Origin: Toxoplasma gondii ME49
Taxonomy: Eukaryota > Apicomplexa > Conoidasida > Eucoccidiorida > Sarcocystidae
DNA: 64,000 bases
Direction: 5' to 3'
Assembly (NCBI RefSeq): GCF_000006565.2
Contig: NC_031477.1
Coordinates: 2,574,043 to 2,638,042 of the forward strand
A model generated the notes under the pieces. That model did not search any database and had not been told where the DNA came from. It was given only the letters and a program-made list of their open reading frames with translations. A program made the translations under genes and the position numbers. This document shows, piece after piece, positions 49,315-59,812 of this stretch. Within the stretch, counting starts at the first letter, position 1. Each line of letters begins with the position of its first letter.

Positions 49315-51373
49315 TTATGCAGACTGTGTTCCGATCCCTGTGTCGTTCCCCAACTCTCCTTTCGACGAATTCCCTCCGTTTAGACCGAGCAGGGTACTTG
49401 CGCCTGTAACTACCATTAAGTTTAGACTTTGCATGAGCGAACCAAGCATGCACTTTTCTCTTACTGCTTCCAGCTTCTTGCGATTTGCGCGCTCATCGTA
49501 GACGGATTCTTTCAGCTTCTCAAGCTGATTCTTGATCGCCGTCTCAACGAGCTGAAGGAGTTCATATTCGCTCTTCTTGATGAGGTTGCTGTGGCACGGT
49601 CGTCCCTCCGCTGGGCGCAAATCTATAGCTCTGCCGTTCGGGTCCCGGAAAACACCTGAGACGCAGTGCGCCAGACACAGCAGCGGCCTAAAAAGCAGCG
49701 AAGCAGTATGTGTACTCCCATATGCCAGAAGAATGCGGGTGACTCAGGAGTCGTCCTGTAGGTAACCCCTTGGATGATTCAAACACCATCTGAATTTACG
49801 AGGCAGTTCAAAAATTTGCAGATTTGACCGGCCCTGTAAAAATTCGAGTGTTCGACGACTCAGAACATCGGAACTGCGTAGGCGTTCGTTGAAGAAACGA
49901 ACCTGGAAAGGCCGAAATCTGATAGACCTTTGTGAATCCTTGCTCGTCGACGTCATCCAGGTCCTCGTACTCTTCCAGGGTTACCAGCTTAAGACGACGG
50001 TTGGTAAGCTCCGTCACGTAGTCAAAATCAGCAGGAGGCCAGTCAGGGAGCACGTACCACCATCTGAAAGAACACCATCAGTGGCAGAAAAAACTCGTAA
50101 AAATGTACGTTTCTCAAGAAAGACCTGTGACAAAACATTGATGCGGAGTGGAGAGTTTGGAATTAAAGTGGGGGAGGGTTTTTTGCTTAGTCAACCGAGC
50201 AATCCAGGTAAAGACCGGGATAAGACTCACCTGCACAGGAGTTGGGCAACCAGCTTTGCTTTATTCGTTCGATTTCGTGGATCAAACGTTCCCATGCTAA
50301 TGTCCGCACCATTTTCCTCGTCGTCCGACCCGTCCCGACTCTTTGAACGGCTCGCAGAGTTTCCCCCCGCGGAGCTGGGGCGCTGGGGGACTCTCTGTTT
50401 CTTAGGGGGAGGCTGTTTACGCTTGGGAGCAGGGCACCTTCCTTTCTTTCGTGGCTTCTTCAGTTGGTCGTCCTCCGAGTCGTTGCCGGAGTCAGAGGAC
50501 AGTCCATCGGAAGAGTCAGACGACCCACTGTCTGAAGAAGACAAGGAGCTGTTAGACCGGCCAGAGCTGCTGCTGTCGCTGCTGCTGTCGCTGTCACTTG
50601 AACCTGAAGAAACATAAAACGGAGAATACGTGGGCGGATAGACAGCGGTTGTTTTTGCGTCGTCAAAATCCGGGAATACATAATCTAAGGCGCTGCTGAG
50701 ACAACGCATCTTCTCAACTAGTACGAAGAAGTGCCTTACTGTCAGAGAGGTCTCCATCGCGCCCCGTTGAGCCTGCAAGTGTGGCGGTCCTGGCACGTTG
50801 TCTGGGAGGACCCGACGACGTGCCATTCGGAGGTCTCCGCTGAGAGGAGTCTGTGGGCTGAGACGTCAGAGGAGACCTGGATGGTTTCACAGGCGCGTCA
50901 TCATCGCTGTCCGAGAGCAATTTGCTTTTAGCAGCTGATCTCGGCTTTATCGGTGAATCGTCATCGCTCTCCGTCTGCTTCGGGCATGCGGACGCTTGGG
51001 TCGCCTGAGATTCACTGGCCTGCGACAAGGTCACGCTGCTCGCAGACACCGAGGAAGGAGGCGCAGCTGGTACCAGCGGTGCAACAGGTGCGGCAGTCGA
51101 CAGAACTTCGCTCTTCACCGCCGGCAAAGAGCCTGCAGACGGAGCGCCCTGTAGGCCAATTAAACGCATCAACATCGCGGAAGAGACGCAGTTTTACAAC
51201 TGACATAGAGGTAGCGGTTCGCGAGTAGAAGCAATCACGACGGTCGTTAGCTAACAAGGTGCTCAAGCCACGATAACTGGGTTGGTTAATAATAATGCAA
51301 CCAGATGCGAGACCACATTCATTAGGTAACACCTGCCGTGAAGGAACTGTCAACCACCGACGCTCACCTCCAT
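49315..51373 (-). CDS. Acidic Ser-rich nuclear-type protein with conserved C-terminal domain, function unknown
   Basis: Five exons close in phase to 467 residues: 51373-51368 (ATGGAG only), 51148-50740, 50717-50231, 50063-49903 and 49655-49315. Residues 3-190 or so are low-complexity, with Ala/Pro/Ser then acidic repeats such as SDDDSPIKP and SDDDAPVKP, which look like kinase sites. A run of Ser, Asp and Gly follows, then a basic Lys/Pro segment with nuclear-localisation character. From about residue 280 the sequence is compact and probably conserved. It includes DPRNRTNKAKLVAQLLCRWW, YVLPDWPPADFDY, YEDLDDVDEQGFTKVYQIS, FRDPNGRAIDLRPAEG and a charged helix of about 40 residues. The 9-residue stretch CRWWYVLPD spans intron 3 and strongly supports that join. 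I do not recognise the domain. The gene diverges from the methyltransferase gene. Confidence 0.82.
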
Positions 51374-52126
51374 GGGTGGATCAAGCCCGAAATTGAAAGA
51401 GAAGCAGATGGGGAGAGAAAAAAGAGCGCGGGCACAAAGCGACGATAGATCCTAGTTCGTTTAGTGCCTACGTGACAAAATTGACTTTATTTCATTCCTT
51501 CTCGTGACAAGGCTGAGGCACTGTCTTACACGGACCTCCTGCCGGTCTGCAGTGGATGCAGCTAGAAACCCAGCAGACAGATCCTGTTTCTGACAAAAGT
51601 TATCTGCGACTATTTTGCAAAGACTATGCTTTGGGTTTTCAGTAAACAGGCAGTCATATGAGGAAACTGGGGAGCTGAAGCATGGACATCAGACGAAGAC
51701 GTACAATGGGTGCATGCATCACTTCACCACCGACAACAACATACGAAGGACGTCTCCAGCGCTGCCAGTCACGTGCCAACACCATGATACAGAGTTACTT
51801 GATGATCAATCGTAGATGCACTTGTTCAAGAGGTCGCACAGATTCATTCAGTTTTTCCACTGCGGCCAACTTGTCTGCCCAGGCACAGACATCATCCGCT
51901 TTGGCTAGTGGGCAGAAGGGTCGTGTTTCCGGGTGCATGCACACTACACTATCGAGGGTGAGCATGAGGACAAACGCAGCACGCAAACATTGTAACACGG
52001 CTCGACACCGCTGCTGGACCTCTGCATGATAGGTTCATGACTCAACGGAGACACACCGGCCACTTCATTGAAGAAAACGACTAATCTTAAAAACAGTGAA
52101 ACTTCAAGAGTGCCGTGCAGATCGAA
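51374..52126. promoter_or_regulatory. Divergent upstream region
   Basis: About 750 bp separates the start codons of the minus-strand acidic protein (51373) and the plus-strand methyltransferase (52127). Both promoters must lie here. I see no TATA element and no long ORF of interest. Confidence 0.5.
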
Positions 52127-53429
52127 ATGGGGGATAATTGTGGGGCTTCGGCAAGAAATGATGCTGAATACTCCGACAGCGACTCAGAAACCGACTGGAT
52201 GCCTTTTACGGGAACAACTCCAGACCTGGTGAGGAACGATGAGTAGATCTGTATGCCTACGCTGGTGACAAACCTCATTCAATTTCTCTGTGGCCATGCG
52301 CACATCCATTCTGTGCCGAGTTTCCTCTGCTGTGGCATGCAGCCACACTCACAAAACTGGGACAGCGGCGGCTTCGTATCTCCCTTCCAGTAAGAGACTG
52401 TCAACCAACACAAAAGAGCGCCACGAACCAGCCACAAACTGAAGAACATATTGTATCTGATATGGCCTGCGGTGTTGTCTTGCTGCAGAGCAACCCCTGT
52501 GGTGAGGCTTAGCACGTAGGTCCCCTCGAGTGCCAGAGGTGAGTTCAACGGGCGAAGCTTCATGAACGCCTTCATTCCTTGAGTTCTTTGCTGTACTCAT
52601 TTACAACTGCAGAATAAAATAAGGTCCATCTTGCAACATTTAAACCTCAGCGAAGCCGACGTGGTGTACGAGTAAGTGACTGCACTGCTGAATCTGGAGA
52701 TATCAGACCGCGTTGAAGGGCAAGCCCAATCAATACGGATCAAGTTTGGAATTTGTGTAATTGGCGTGTATCTCGGCCGATCAGTTTAGGATGCGGCGAC
52801 GGACGAGTTCTCGTTGAATGCTCCCGGATAACCAGCTGCTCTGGTAAGTATCCGGTGAACCAAAACAGTCTCTCATCGATCATTTTTGCTGAAAAAAAAA
52901 GTGAAGGTGCTTCTGAGTACCGTGTTGACCGTGTTCTTCCGGAGCGAGGATCAAACTCGTTTTTGGTGCAGGCGTCGGCATCGATCTGGATGATTGCTTG
53001 GTGCAACGTGCGCGCGCGAATGCTGAGCGGCATAATGTCCATCGTCGCGTCACATTTTCAAAAGCGGACTTCTTGGACCCCCAGCTTAATTTTTCTGCTG
53101 CAACCGTCTTGTACGTTGAAACAAGACACAATTTAGATTTGTGTGGGTCACTGGAACATCACCGCTCATATGCGAATGCACATCTGTGATGCTTTTCACT
53201 CAACAGGTTTCTGTATCTTCTTCCGGACGCGCTTTCTATGCTGCTCCCCAGCCTCGAAAAACTTGCGAATGACAACAACTCTCGACTCAAGAAAATTGTA
53301 TCTGTGGGCTGGCCTCTTCCAGGGGTCCGAGCGACAATTAGCGACACGGTTGAGAAGTTTTACATATATGAACCTGATGCGCTTCGGTCCCACGCAATAA
53401 CATCTGCATTACGGGCTCTGCACGAATAA
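52127..53429 (+). CDS. Small class I SAM-dependent methyltransferase, FAM173/ATPSCKMT-like
   Basis: Five exons close in phase to 193 residues: 52127-52228, 52613-52671, 52785-52843, 52972-53110 and 53207-53429. The first 34 residues are acidic and polar. The core begins with EADVVYDLGCGDGRVLVEC; DLGCGDGR (54-61) is SAM motif I and is split by intron 2. Strand 2 is GVGIDLDD, with Asp78 positioned to hold the ribose. VTFSKADFLDPQLNFSAATV then leads to FLYLLPDALSMLLPSLEKLA, and a later strand is KIVSVGWPLPG. The order 'shared D, motif I, then TVLFLYLLP' and the small size fit the FAM173/ATPSCKMT lysine methyltransferases and related bacterial enzymes. These modify the ATP synthase c-subunit or ANT in animals. 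The substrate here is not known. No clear mitochondrial leader is visible. Confidence 0.85.
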
Positions 53430-53587
53430 CTAAGAGCCAGAGGCTCCGCGTCTTCCCGCGGGTTTCACGCACGGTTCGTCTAGGGATTCTGTAGTGTGCC
53501 ACCGTCTCATTTGTCAGGCAACTAGCATGCCCATGTGGTGAGGACCCTTGATCTTTCGAAGAGCCAGGAAAAAGCTCTGAGTATCGT

Positions 53588-54516
53588 TCAACTCCTGTTT
53601 TTGCAAGGGGAATGCTTCTGAGAAATAGGGTTCAACAGGCTTGTCTTACTCGCTCGGCCTCCGTGGATCCACTTTCACCTTCATACTTGGCTTCTTCGAT
53701 TTTTCTACCAAGCTCTTCCTGCAGTATTGTGGACTGGGTCTCGCTCGTTTCTGTGGCGGTTTCTGTTATACACGCACCTCCTCCGCAACAAGCTTTTCTA
53801 GGTTGACCCCTTCGTGCTGGAGGAGATTCTTTGCAGCGGCCACTCTTTCCTGGCTCACAGCTTTAAAGGAGGTTACAGGTGTATTGTAGATTGACAGCAT
53901 AGTTTTGTCACACTTGCCTGACATCTCTGCCTCCTCGTGCTTATCCTTCTCTTCCTAAGAGAAGTGAAATGAAGTACATCTGCACTGAAGTCTAATGTAT
54001 CGCAACTAATGTCCACGAACCTCTTCTCTCAACCTGACAGGGAAAAGTCCGAATTCTGCTGAAGTTGGTTTATGTAGTATTTCTTACTCATGCCTTGCAT
54101 CTTCTTCAGCTTCATTAGCGAGTGCCGCTTTCTGAAGACTGCGTCGTAGTTTGATCTCTCAGGTCCGTGGCGGTGAACGGTTACCTTTTCCGCTGCTACT
54201 AACTTCTTATCTTCTGATTAACAATGAATGTAAGAGGAGAAGAGACGGCACACTCGAGAGAACCGTACCATCTTTATACAGTTTCGCATCGGCTTCATTC
54301 GCCTTAATGTGACACTAGTTGAGAGGTGAAGAGTTAAGTGGCTGCATGGCGTCCTTACCAGCTCGCGAGCCAAGGCTGCTTCCGCATTCAACTGATGACT
54401 TCCCATAGCGACTGCAGTCCGTATAGCTGTACATATTCCTCTGGTGCATAGATCACATGGAAGACACGGGAATGGCGATCGCCATACCCTTTGCGAGTTC
54501 TTTTTCCCCAGAAGCT
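53588..54516 (-). CDS. Ala/Glu-rich coiled-coil protein built from short exons; 5' end unresolved
   Basis: Several short minus-strand segments with good splice borders join into an Ala/Glu/Lys-rich helix. In order they read SGEKELAKAIRTAVAMGSHQ, LNAEAALAREL, ANEADAKLYKD, EDKKLVAAEK, KAALANEAEEDARHE, EEKDKHEEAEM, ERVAAAKNLLQHEGVNLEK and EELGRKIEEAKYEGESGSTE. The last exon ends in KHSPCKNRS and a stop at 53590-53588. Phases agree across the first four joins and the last two; the joins around KAALANEAEE are not settled. The heptad-like spacing of Ala and Leu predicts a long coiled coil. No catalytic motif is seen and I do not recognise the family. The exon holding SGEKEL starts at an acceptor near 54516, so more exons must lie upstream. 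Confidence 0.55.
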
Positions 54517-54703
54517 GAAACAGTTTGCGGCGTTCACTACGCTCGACAGAAAGTCGATTTAGGAAACCAACCATCGTGGGGGACGCAGCAGTGCTGCTCC
54601 TGATTTGCCGGTTCGTCGGCAGTCACGTTTCCGAGTCGAGTTGCTGCCATGCACACAACGAAGGCCAGTGCACGCGTTTTCGTCCTCATGCTGGCCAGTG
54701 GGG
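54517..54703. other. Spacer containing the unresolved 5' part of the coiled-coil gene
   Basis: A minus-strand ATG at 54574 begins an open stretch, but its frame does not match the coiled-coil exons, so I do not use it as the start. The true 5' exon was not found here. Confidence 0.3.
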
Positions 54704-54834
54704 ATGTCTTTCTACAGCTCGGTCAACGTCCTTGCAGAGGGAACAGGGAAAGCACTAGAAAGAAACGACAAACTGCGCATCCAGGTGTACTATGTGCACG
54801 CGTTCAAAGCATTAATAGCAAAAGGTATGCGCAG
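54704..54834 (+). CDS. Candidate small gene, first exon only
   Basis: An ATG at 54704 opens a plus-strand frame that reads MSFYSSVNVLAEGTGKALER and then a basic amphipathic helix (LRIQVYYVHAFKALIAKGM). It ends at a good donor (CGCAG|GTAAGC near 54835); an earlier donor (AAAAG|GTATGC) is also possible. The composition suggests a real small protein, perhaps a short mitochondrial or membrane-associated subunit, but no family is recognised. A possible second exon after TGTTCCAG at 54974 would end after a few residues (SSVGSSSA). Confidence 0.35.
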
Positions 54835-55832
54835 GTAAGCAATTGTTCCGCCACCGCGACGAGCCAGTCACCAAGTGTCCAGACACTATGGCACCCTCCG
54901 CGTCATTGACCAAGCATGCAGTCACTAGCAGCTTCGTCTCAGTTCACATCATCATTTATGCAAACTGTTCCAGCTCCGTTGGAAGTTCGTCCGCCTAAAT
55001 GGTGGGAGTCTGGTCAACAAAGATCTAATGACAGTCAACCACCGTGCACACAGTACCGAAGTTTCTGCGTTCAAAAGTGAGACTAAAACGCAAGCTATAG
55101 ATTCGCGAGTAGAGTGCACGTGATGATTAGTCTTTCCACCACCGCCGTGCTATTATTCTCGCGTGTATCTCTATTGTGGATGACTCTGAGAAGCAAGGTC
55201 ACCATCTAACTAAACGATGCAAAGAGGGAACGTGCCGCACATTAGGGCGTCGAAGGTTCGCAAGTGGTCGAACCATACTCACATCAAATGCTTCAAAACC
55301 AGAGCATTCAGCCATTGAATACAACGTCACACATTCAAGAAGGTATCCTCTGTTCCAAAAGCCAGTAAACTGACTACGGACCCGGGATGCGATGGATAGA
55401 TAGAAGGTGTTATCGCAAAGGCACGGCAAAGAACACAGTTACAAGGTAACGCCAAACTCATCACCTGCTTGACACAGTGAAGCTGATAGCGACTTGAACA
55501 AAAATAAACGGCTTCCACCACGCAACGAGAGGCTTGCACAGGACAATGCATACGTTTACCTTGGCGTCTCCGATGTTTGTATGACAAAGAAACACTCCGA
55601 TATTCACCTGCAGCATCAATTTTGTGTATTACATTGTAAAGTATATTCGATTGTAGTAGTTTTCATCGCTCAAAATTTATCCCTAGTTACGCTTGACTCG
55701 AATTTTGCATGTTTCTGATCGGTGTGTGCTCAGTCTCTCTTCCGCAGCCATACACGGCCCTGCAGAGTTGGACCTGTTGACGAATGTCTCCTGCCAAATG
55801 TGTAATTTGTGCACTCGGTCGGAAACCTCCTG
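54835..55832. other. Intergenic region
   Basis: About 1 kb separates the candidate small exon from the 3' end of the PROPPIN gene. It may contain a short last exon of the former near 54975 and the PROPPIN 3' UTR. Nothing else is evident. Confidence 0.4.
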
Positions 55833-58178
55833 TCACATGACGATTTGCCAATCGTCACCCTCGTGGCCCCCTTCCAGCTCGGATGGAAGCGAAGCTGATT
55901 CGAAACGGGACTGCGAACAACAGAAAGCACATGGAAATATTTTTTGTGGCTACGGGATGCACCACTTCCGGAATGGCCTCGCAAAATTCATGAACAGTTA
56001 AATTGCATGAGGAAGCATACCTGAATCTGGAAATCTGCTCTCGGAGCGAACCAAGTTGTTGCCGTCAGAAGCGTGCACTCGTCGCCATAATTAGGATCAA
56101 ACCTGAATTCATAGAAGACTCCATTAGGATGGAGCAAATACAAGTGATTCGACCGTTCTCCAGCAAATGCGCAAAGGGGTCCAACAATTCTCGAAGGGCG
56201 GGCTCTGACGTCAATTGATTGTTGATCGGTTGGCACATGGAACTGCGCGAAGCTTCGGACTGCACTGAAATAACGCGGAAGCACACCCTGCATGCCACAC
56301 ATACACAACGAAGTTACTGCTAAATGAGTCTCTTAGGACGACTGGTGCTCCGTTTCCGAGCTGATGCTTCATTCTGAGTGTACTCACCTTGATGGCATCG
56401 TGCACTATCTCTTTGGACGCATCGTATACAACTGCTGTGAGCTCCTTTCCAACGGAAAGTGCCTGTTGAAGAGGTACCCCACTAGAACCAGCCCGGTAAC
56501 TATCTCCCTCAGAAGCACTCCAAAGCGCACTGCCAGTGCCCAAGGTATTCTGCCCAAATGTGGTTCCTGAATGCACGTCTACAGATGAGTCCGGAGAAGT
56601 CGCGTGAGAACGACGCGAGACATTCATGCTCTCCTCAAAGGTACAAGCTGCTTGAAGATGTTCCGCGGTACCCGACTTTGTCCTTGCTAGACGGGTCTCA
56701 ACATCGCCACAGTGGTCCAATTTGAAAATATGGACAGTGGGAGACGATGACGCGACAGCGAGGAAGAGGCCGTCGGCACGCAGTGCGATGCAACTGATAG
56801 CGTAACTATGCGTTCCTCGACGCAGTTCGTGAAGCAGCTGACCAGTCAGTGTCGCGAAGACACGGATTACTGTTCCTGTCTCGCTCGCAGTTGCGATCCA
56901 AGTTCCTTGAGCATTAAACGACAGGGCTGCCAGGGCACTCTGATGCGCTTGGAAAACATGGCTTTTTCGTTCCCCCTCCGATGTCTGTATTCTAACAGCG
57001 CCTGCGGCGATAGCTGGACACCCGACAATCCAATGATCTCGTTCCCGGCCTGCAGCAATGATGCAGAGACCACGTGGATTCGCCCCCGTGTGGATGATGT
57101 TGAATGGTCGCATTTGCTCGCTCTGATAGATATAGATCTGAAGCGAACAACACGCACATCATTTTCCAGAGATGTGTGAACATCTATGAAACTCATCAAA
57201 AAACATAAACCAAATGACTTCACAATCTGGTGCATTTGCCACAGTCTACGAATCTGGCTCCACCGCTGCCATTAAATCGCTCACTGCGCATCGCCAGCTT
57301 ACCGAATATTCAGTCACGACGGCCAGAATCTCCCGACCCAAACATATGTTTTTCACTGCTTGACGTGCCCGGACCTCTCCTATGAACAACCGTTTTTGAT
57401 CGTCCCAGAGTTTGACTTTTTTGGGGTCTGCTTGACTAACTAGAGCGAATACGTTAGTTCTGAAGAGCATGCCTGCCACCTCATAACATCCTTCACCCCA
57501 CGCCGGCACCTCGCGGCGCATAAACTCGGACAGAGGAGCGCACGTGAAGACGCGAAAGCCCACAGACGTGGCGCACACAAAACATGTATTGTCTTGGTTG
57601 AATGAATACGATTGCAAGTACACAGGGTCCAGTCTGCGGCTCTGTATTAGCTCTGAGACAGGTGCCTCCGCCTCCTGGAGATGGCAGGAACTGTGAGGAA
57701 GGCAATGCGGATCAAACGACGTCACGCGGCTGCTTTGTGGTACAATGTTCTGCGAGGTAATGGGTGGTTGTGGAGAATCATCGTTGTCGATCACGCCTGT
57801 CCGTGGATCTGAACTTTCAACTTCTCCTGTGTTGCTCGGTGAGAGCCACGTGTCACTCGCATCTACCGTTGCCGGTTCCTTCTTCTCTCCTCGATTCTGC
57901 TGTTGGAAGTCAGTTTCCGCTGTTGAGGGGCAGACGCCTGAGTCGAACCCATATTCCTCTCCAGTTTTGGCTAATGGAACCGTGCAAATGTATTCAGTGG
58001 CAGCCGCCTGGACGTTGTCGTCAAGCGCGAGATCGAGAGTGGACTGAGCTTTCGCTCTAGGATCCTGAATTTCAATGTTCGTGGCTACTGCAGTGCTGGT
58101 GTCGGGAGAGTCCACACAGCATTCCGGGGGTCCAAGAATCTCACAAGAATGCGTTTCACGAATCCGTTGACGACTCAT
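55833..58178 (-). CDS. PROPPIN (Atg18/WIPI family), probably PROP2 type
   Basis: PROPPINs are seven-bladed propellers that bind PI3P or PI(3,5)P2 and act in autophagy and endosome-like membranes. In T. gondii two are known, one linked to the apicoplast. Four exons, all in phase 0, give 656 residues: 58178-57303, 57137-56388, 56287-56021 and 55910-55833. Residues 1-180 or so are low-complexity and acidic. The propeller starts around YSFNQDNTCFVCATSVGFRV. Later blades include KKVKLWDDQKRLFIGEV, NPRGLCII and AHQSALAALSFNAQGTWIAT. The lipid-binding motif is LRRG (397-400) in LLHELRRGTHSYAISCIAL. LRRG is the form seen in WIPI3/4-type proteins rather than the FRRG of WIPI1/2. A loop of about 100 residues follows blade 5/6, the position of the membrane-inserting loop. 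The last blade has SFAQFHVP, and the end is acidic (GHEGDDWQIVM). Confidence 0.92.
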
Positions 58179-58503
58179 GTTTGCTCTGGTTCAAAGAACC
58201 ACCTCAGACCGTCCTCTACACTCAACTGAAAAAAGACGAAAAACAAGAGAACAGTTGCACCCGCCAGGAAAATCCGGATGATTGACTTGTTCTTTTACTT
58301 GCTCCGCAACATGACCAGTGTAAGGAGAACAACGCGGAAAAACAATTGGAACTGGACGACACGGCAACGTAAATGGAAAGCTGTAGGAGACAAACGCCAA
58401 GGCAGGCCAGGAAAAGCAGCCGCCAGTGAGTGGATGGCAGTTCAGCAAGCCAAAACTCACGCTGACGCTAGTACAATGGAACGAGTGACATGCATTGAAG
58501 ACT

Positions 58504-58528
58504 GAGACGGGTCACGCGCATGCGTCTC
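58504..58528. promoter_or_regulatory. Inverted GAGACG / CGTCTC pair around a GCATGC
   Basis: GAGACG at 58504-58509 and CGTCTC at 58523-58528 form an inverted pair 13 bp apart, with GCATGC between and overlapping them. The heptamer WGAGACG is a described T. gondii promoter element, and TGCATGC is a described apicomplexan AP2-type motif. The site is 326 bp upstream of the PROPPIN start codon. The function is inferred from these matches only. Confidence 0.35.
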
Positions 58529-59036
58529 GGTTGCATGTCTCGCCTGTGTTTCTTCAGTCAAGACCACTGGGCAGAAAGTTTTCAAATAGTCATCGCAGCA
58601 TACGCTGCTAGGCTTCCTCGTAATGAATTAGTCAGAAAAAGCTAACAGCAGCGGTTGCTATGGGCACTTCTTTGTCGCTGGTGAGGGCGTGAAGCGTGGC
58701 TTCCTACTCCGAGCTTTGGGCTTTTTTCCGGAAATGCTACACGATCGTAGCACTACCTGAATGGTCCTGAGACCGGGCCATGGCGGGTGCGGCGTCATCA
58801 CTGGACTCAGTACAACAAAAACTATACACCCCTTCATGTCTACTATTCTGACCTTCCATCCTCGTACTCTGAGGGCGACTGCCTCATGAGATAACGGTCG
58901 CCGCAAGGGGTTCTATGAGATCACGTAACACAGACAGCATCCTTCCTCATGCTGCTTGATATGACGAACGAAAAGTGACGTTTCTCAGTCATACTGTCAT
59001 GCCCTCCTCGTGCTTTGACTTGTTCCAATTTGCAAA

Positions 59037-59093
59037 GACAGCGGCAGCACGTACAGTGTGATTGACAACGACAGTGGCAGCACTTACAGTGTG
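59037..59093. repeat. Imperfect direct repeat, 24 bp x 2
   Basis: The 24-bp sequence at 59037-59060 (GACAGCGGCAGCACGTACAG followed by TGTG) recurs at 59070-59093 with two mismatches, at a 33-bp offset. It lies in non-coding DNA. Confidence 0.75.
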
Positions 59094-59750
59094 CACGGCA
59101 TCTGCGTGATGTATTGTGGTGGAACGCAACACGGTAGGACGAGGTGGTCAAGGCGCACTGAATTTGTTCTCGCTTTCCAAATTGCCGTTGTTTTGGTCAC
59201 GATACAGTCGTAATGGTAAAACAATATTTGTGTGACATTTCGCTGTGCTGCAGGCCAGCGAATTCTGGTGTCGTATCAGGCTTGAGGTAAGCTTGATAAT
59301 CAACTGGTCCATAGCGTCGAACTCGCACGGCCTCCGCTTAGTCGCGTTTTAAACGTGGGAAGTACCGGGGGAGACCCCTGGATGTTTCTCTCACCATGCC
59401 GGTGAAGTGGACAAACACACCGGTAGTGACCGACGGAATATCGTCGTTCCTTCATCATTTGTTTTAGTGTGCAAATTGTACGTAATGTACTTCCTCCTCC
59501 ACAAACGCTCGTTCCAGCACCCGCCATGAGTCAGCCAAAGCCAGCACCATCGCCCAGATAATATTTTTGTTCCTGTGTGCCATAACAAAGACTTTCTTCT
59601 CTAGTACGCTCTGTTGCTTATCTGTGGATAACTTGCACGGTGCAGGATGGGGTAAGGAATCGCAAGCGCTGACTGCACCACAACTTAATCATTTGTTTCG
59701 CGGTGCTTTCTTCCGAATGAGACAGGATCACCACGATTATTAGACTAATT

Positions 59751-59812
59751 GCGCTGCGTGCCGGTACACTGACAATCAAATGCGCTGCGCGCCGGTACAC
59801 TGACAATCAAAT
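59751..59812. repeat. Tandem duplication, 31 bp x 2
   Basis: Positions 59751-59781 and 59782-59812 are head-to-tail copies of a 31-bp unit (GCGCTGCGTGCCGGTACACT plus 11 bp) that differ at one base. It looks like a recent local duplication in non-coding DNA. Confidence 0.9.

Noticed and set aside
50227..50617. Plus-strand ORF rich in Ser/Glu (SSESLPESEDSPSEE)
   Set aside because: This is the complement of the Ser/Asp run in the minus-strand acidic protein. Simple repeats give open frames on both strands.
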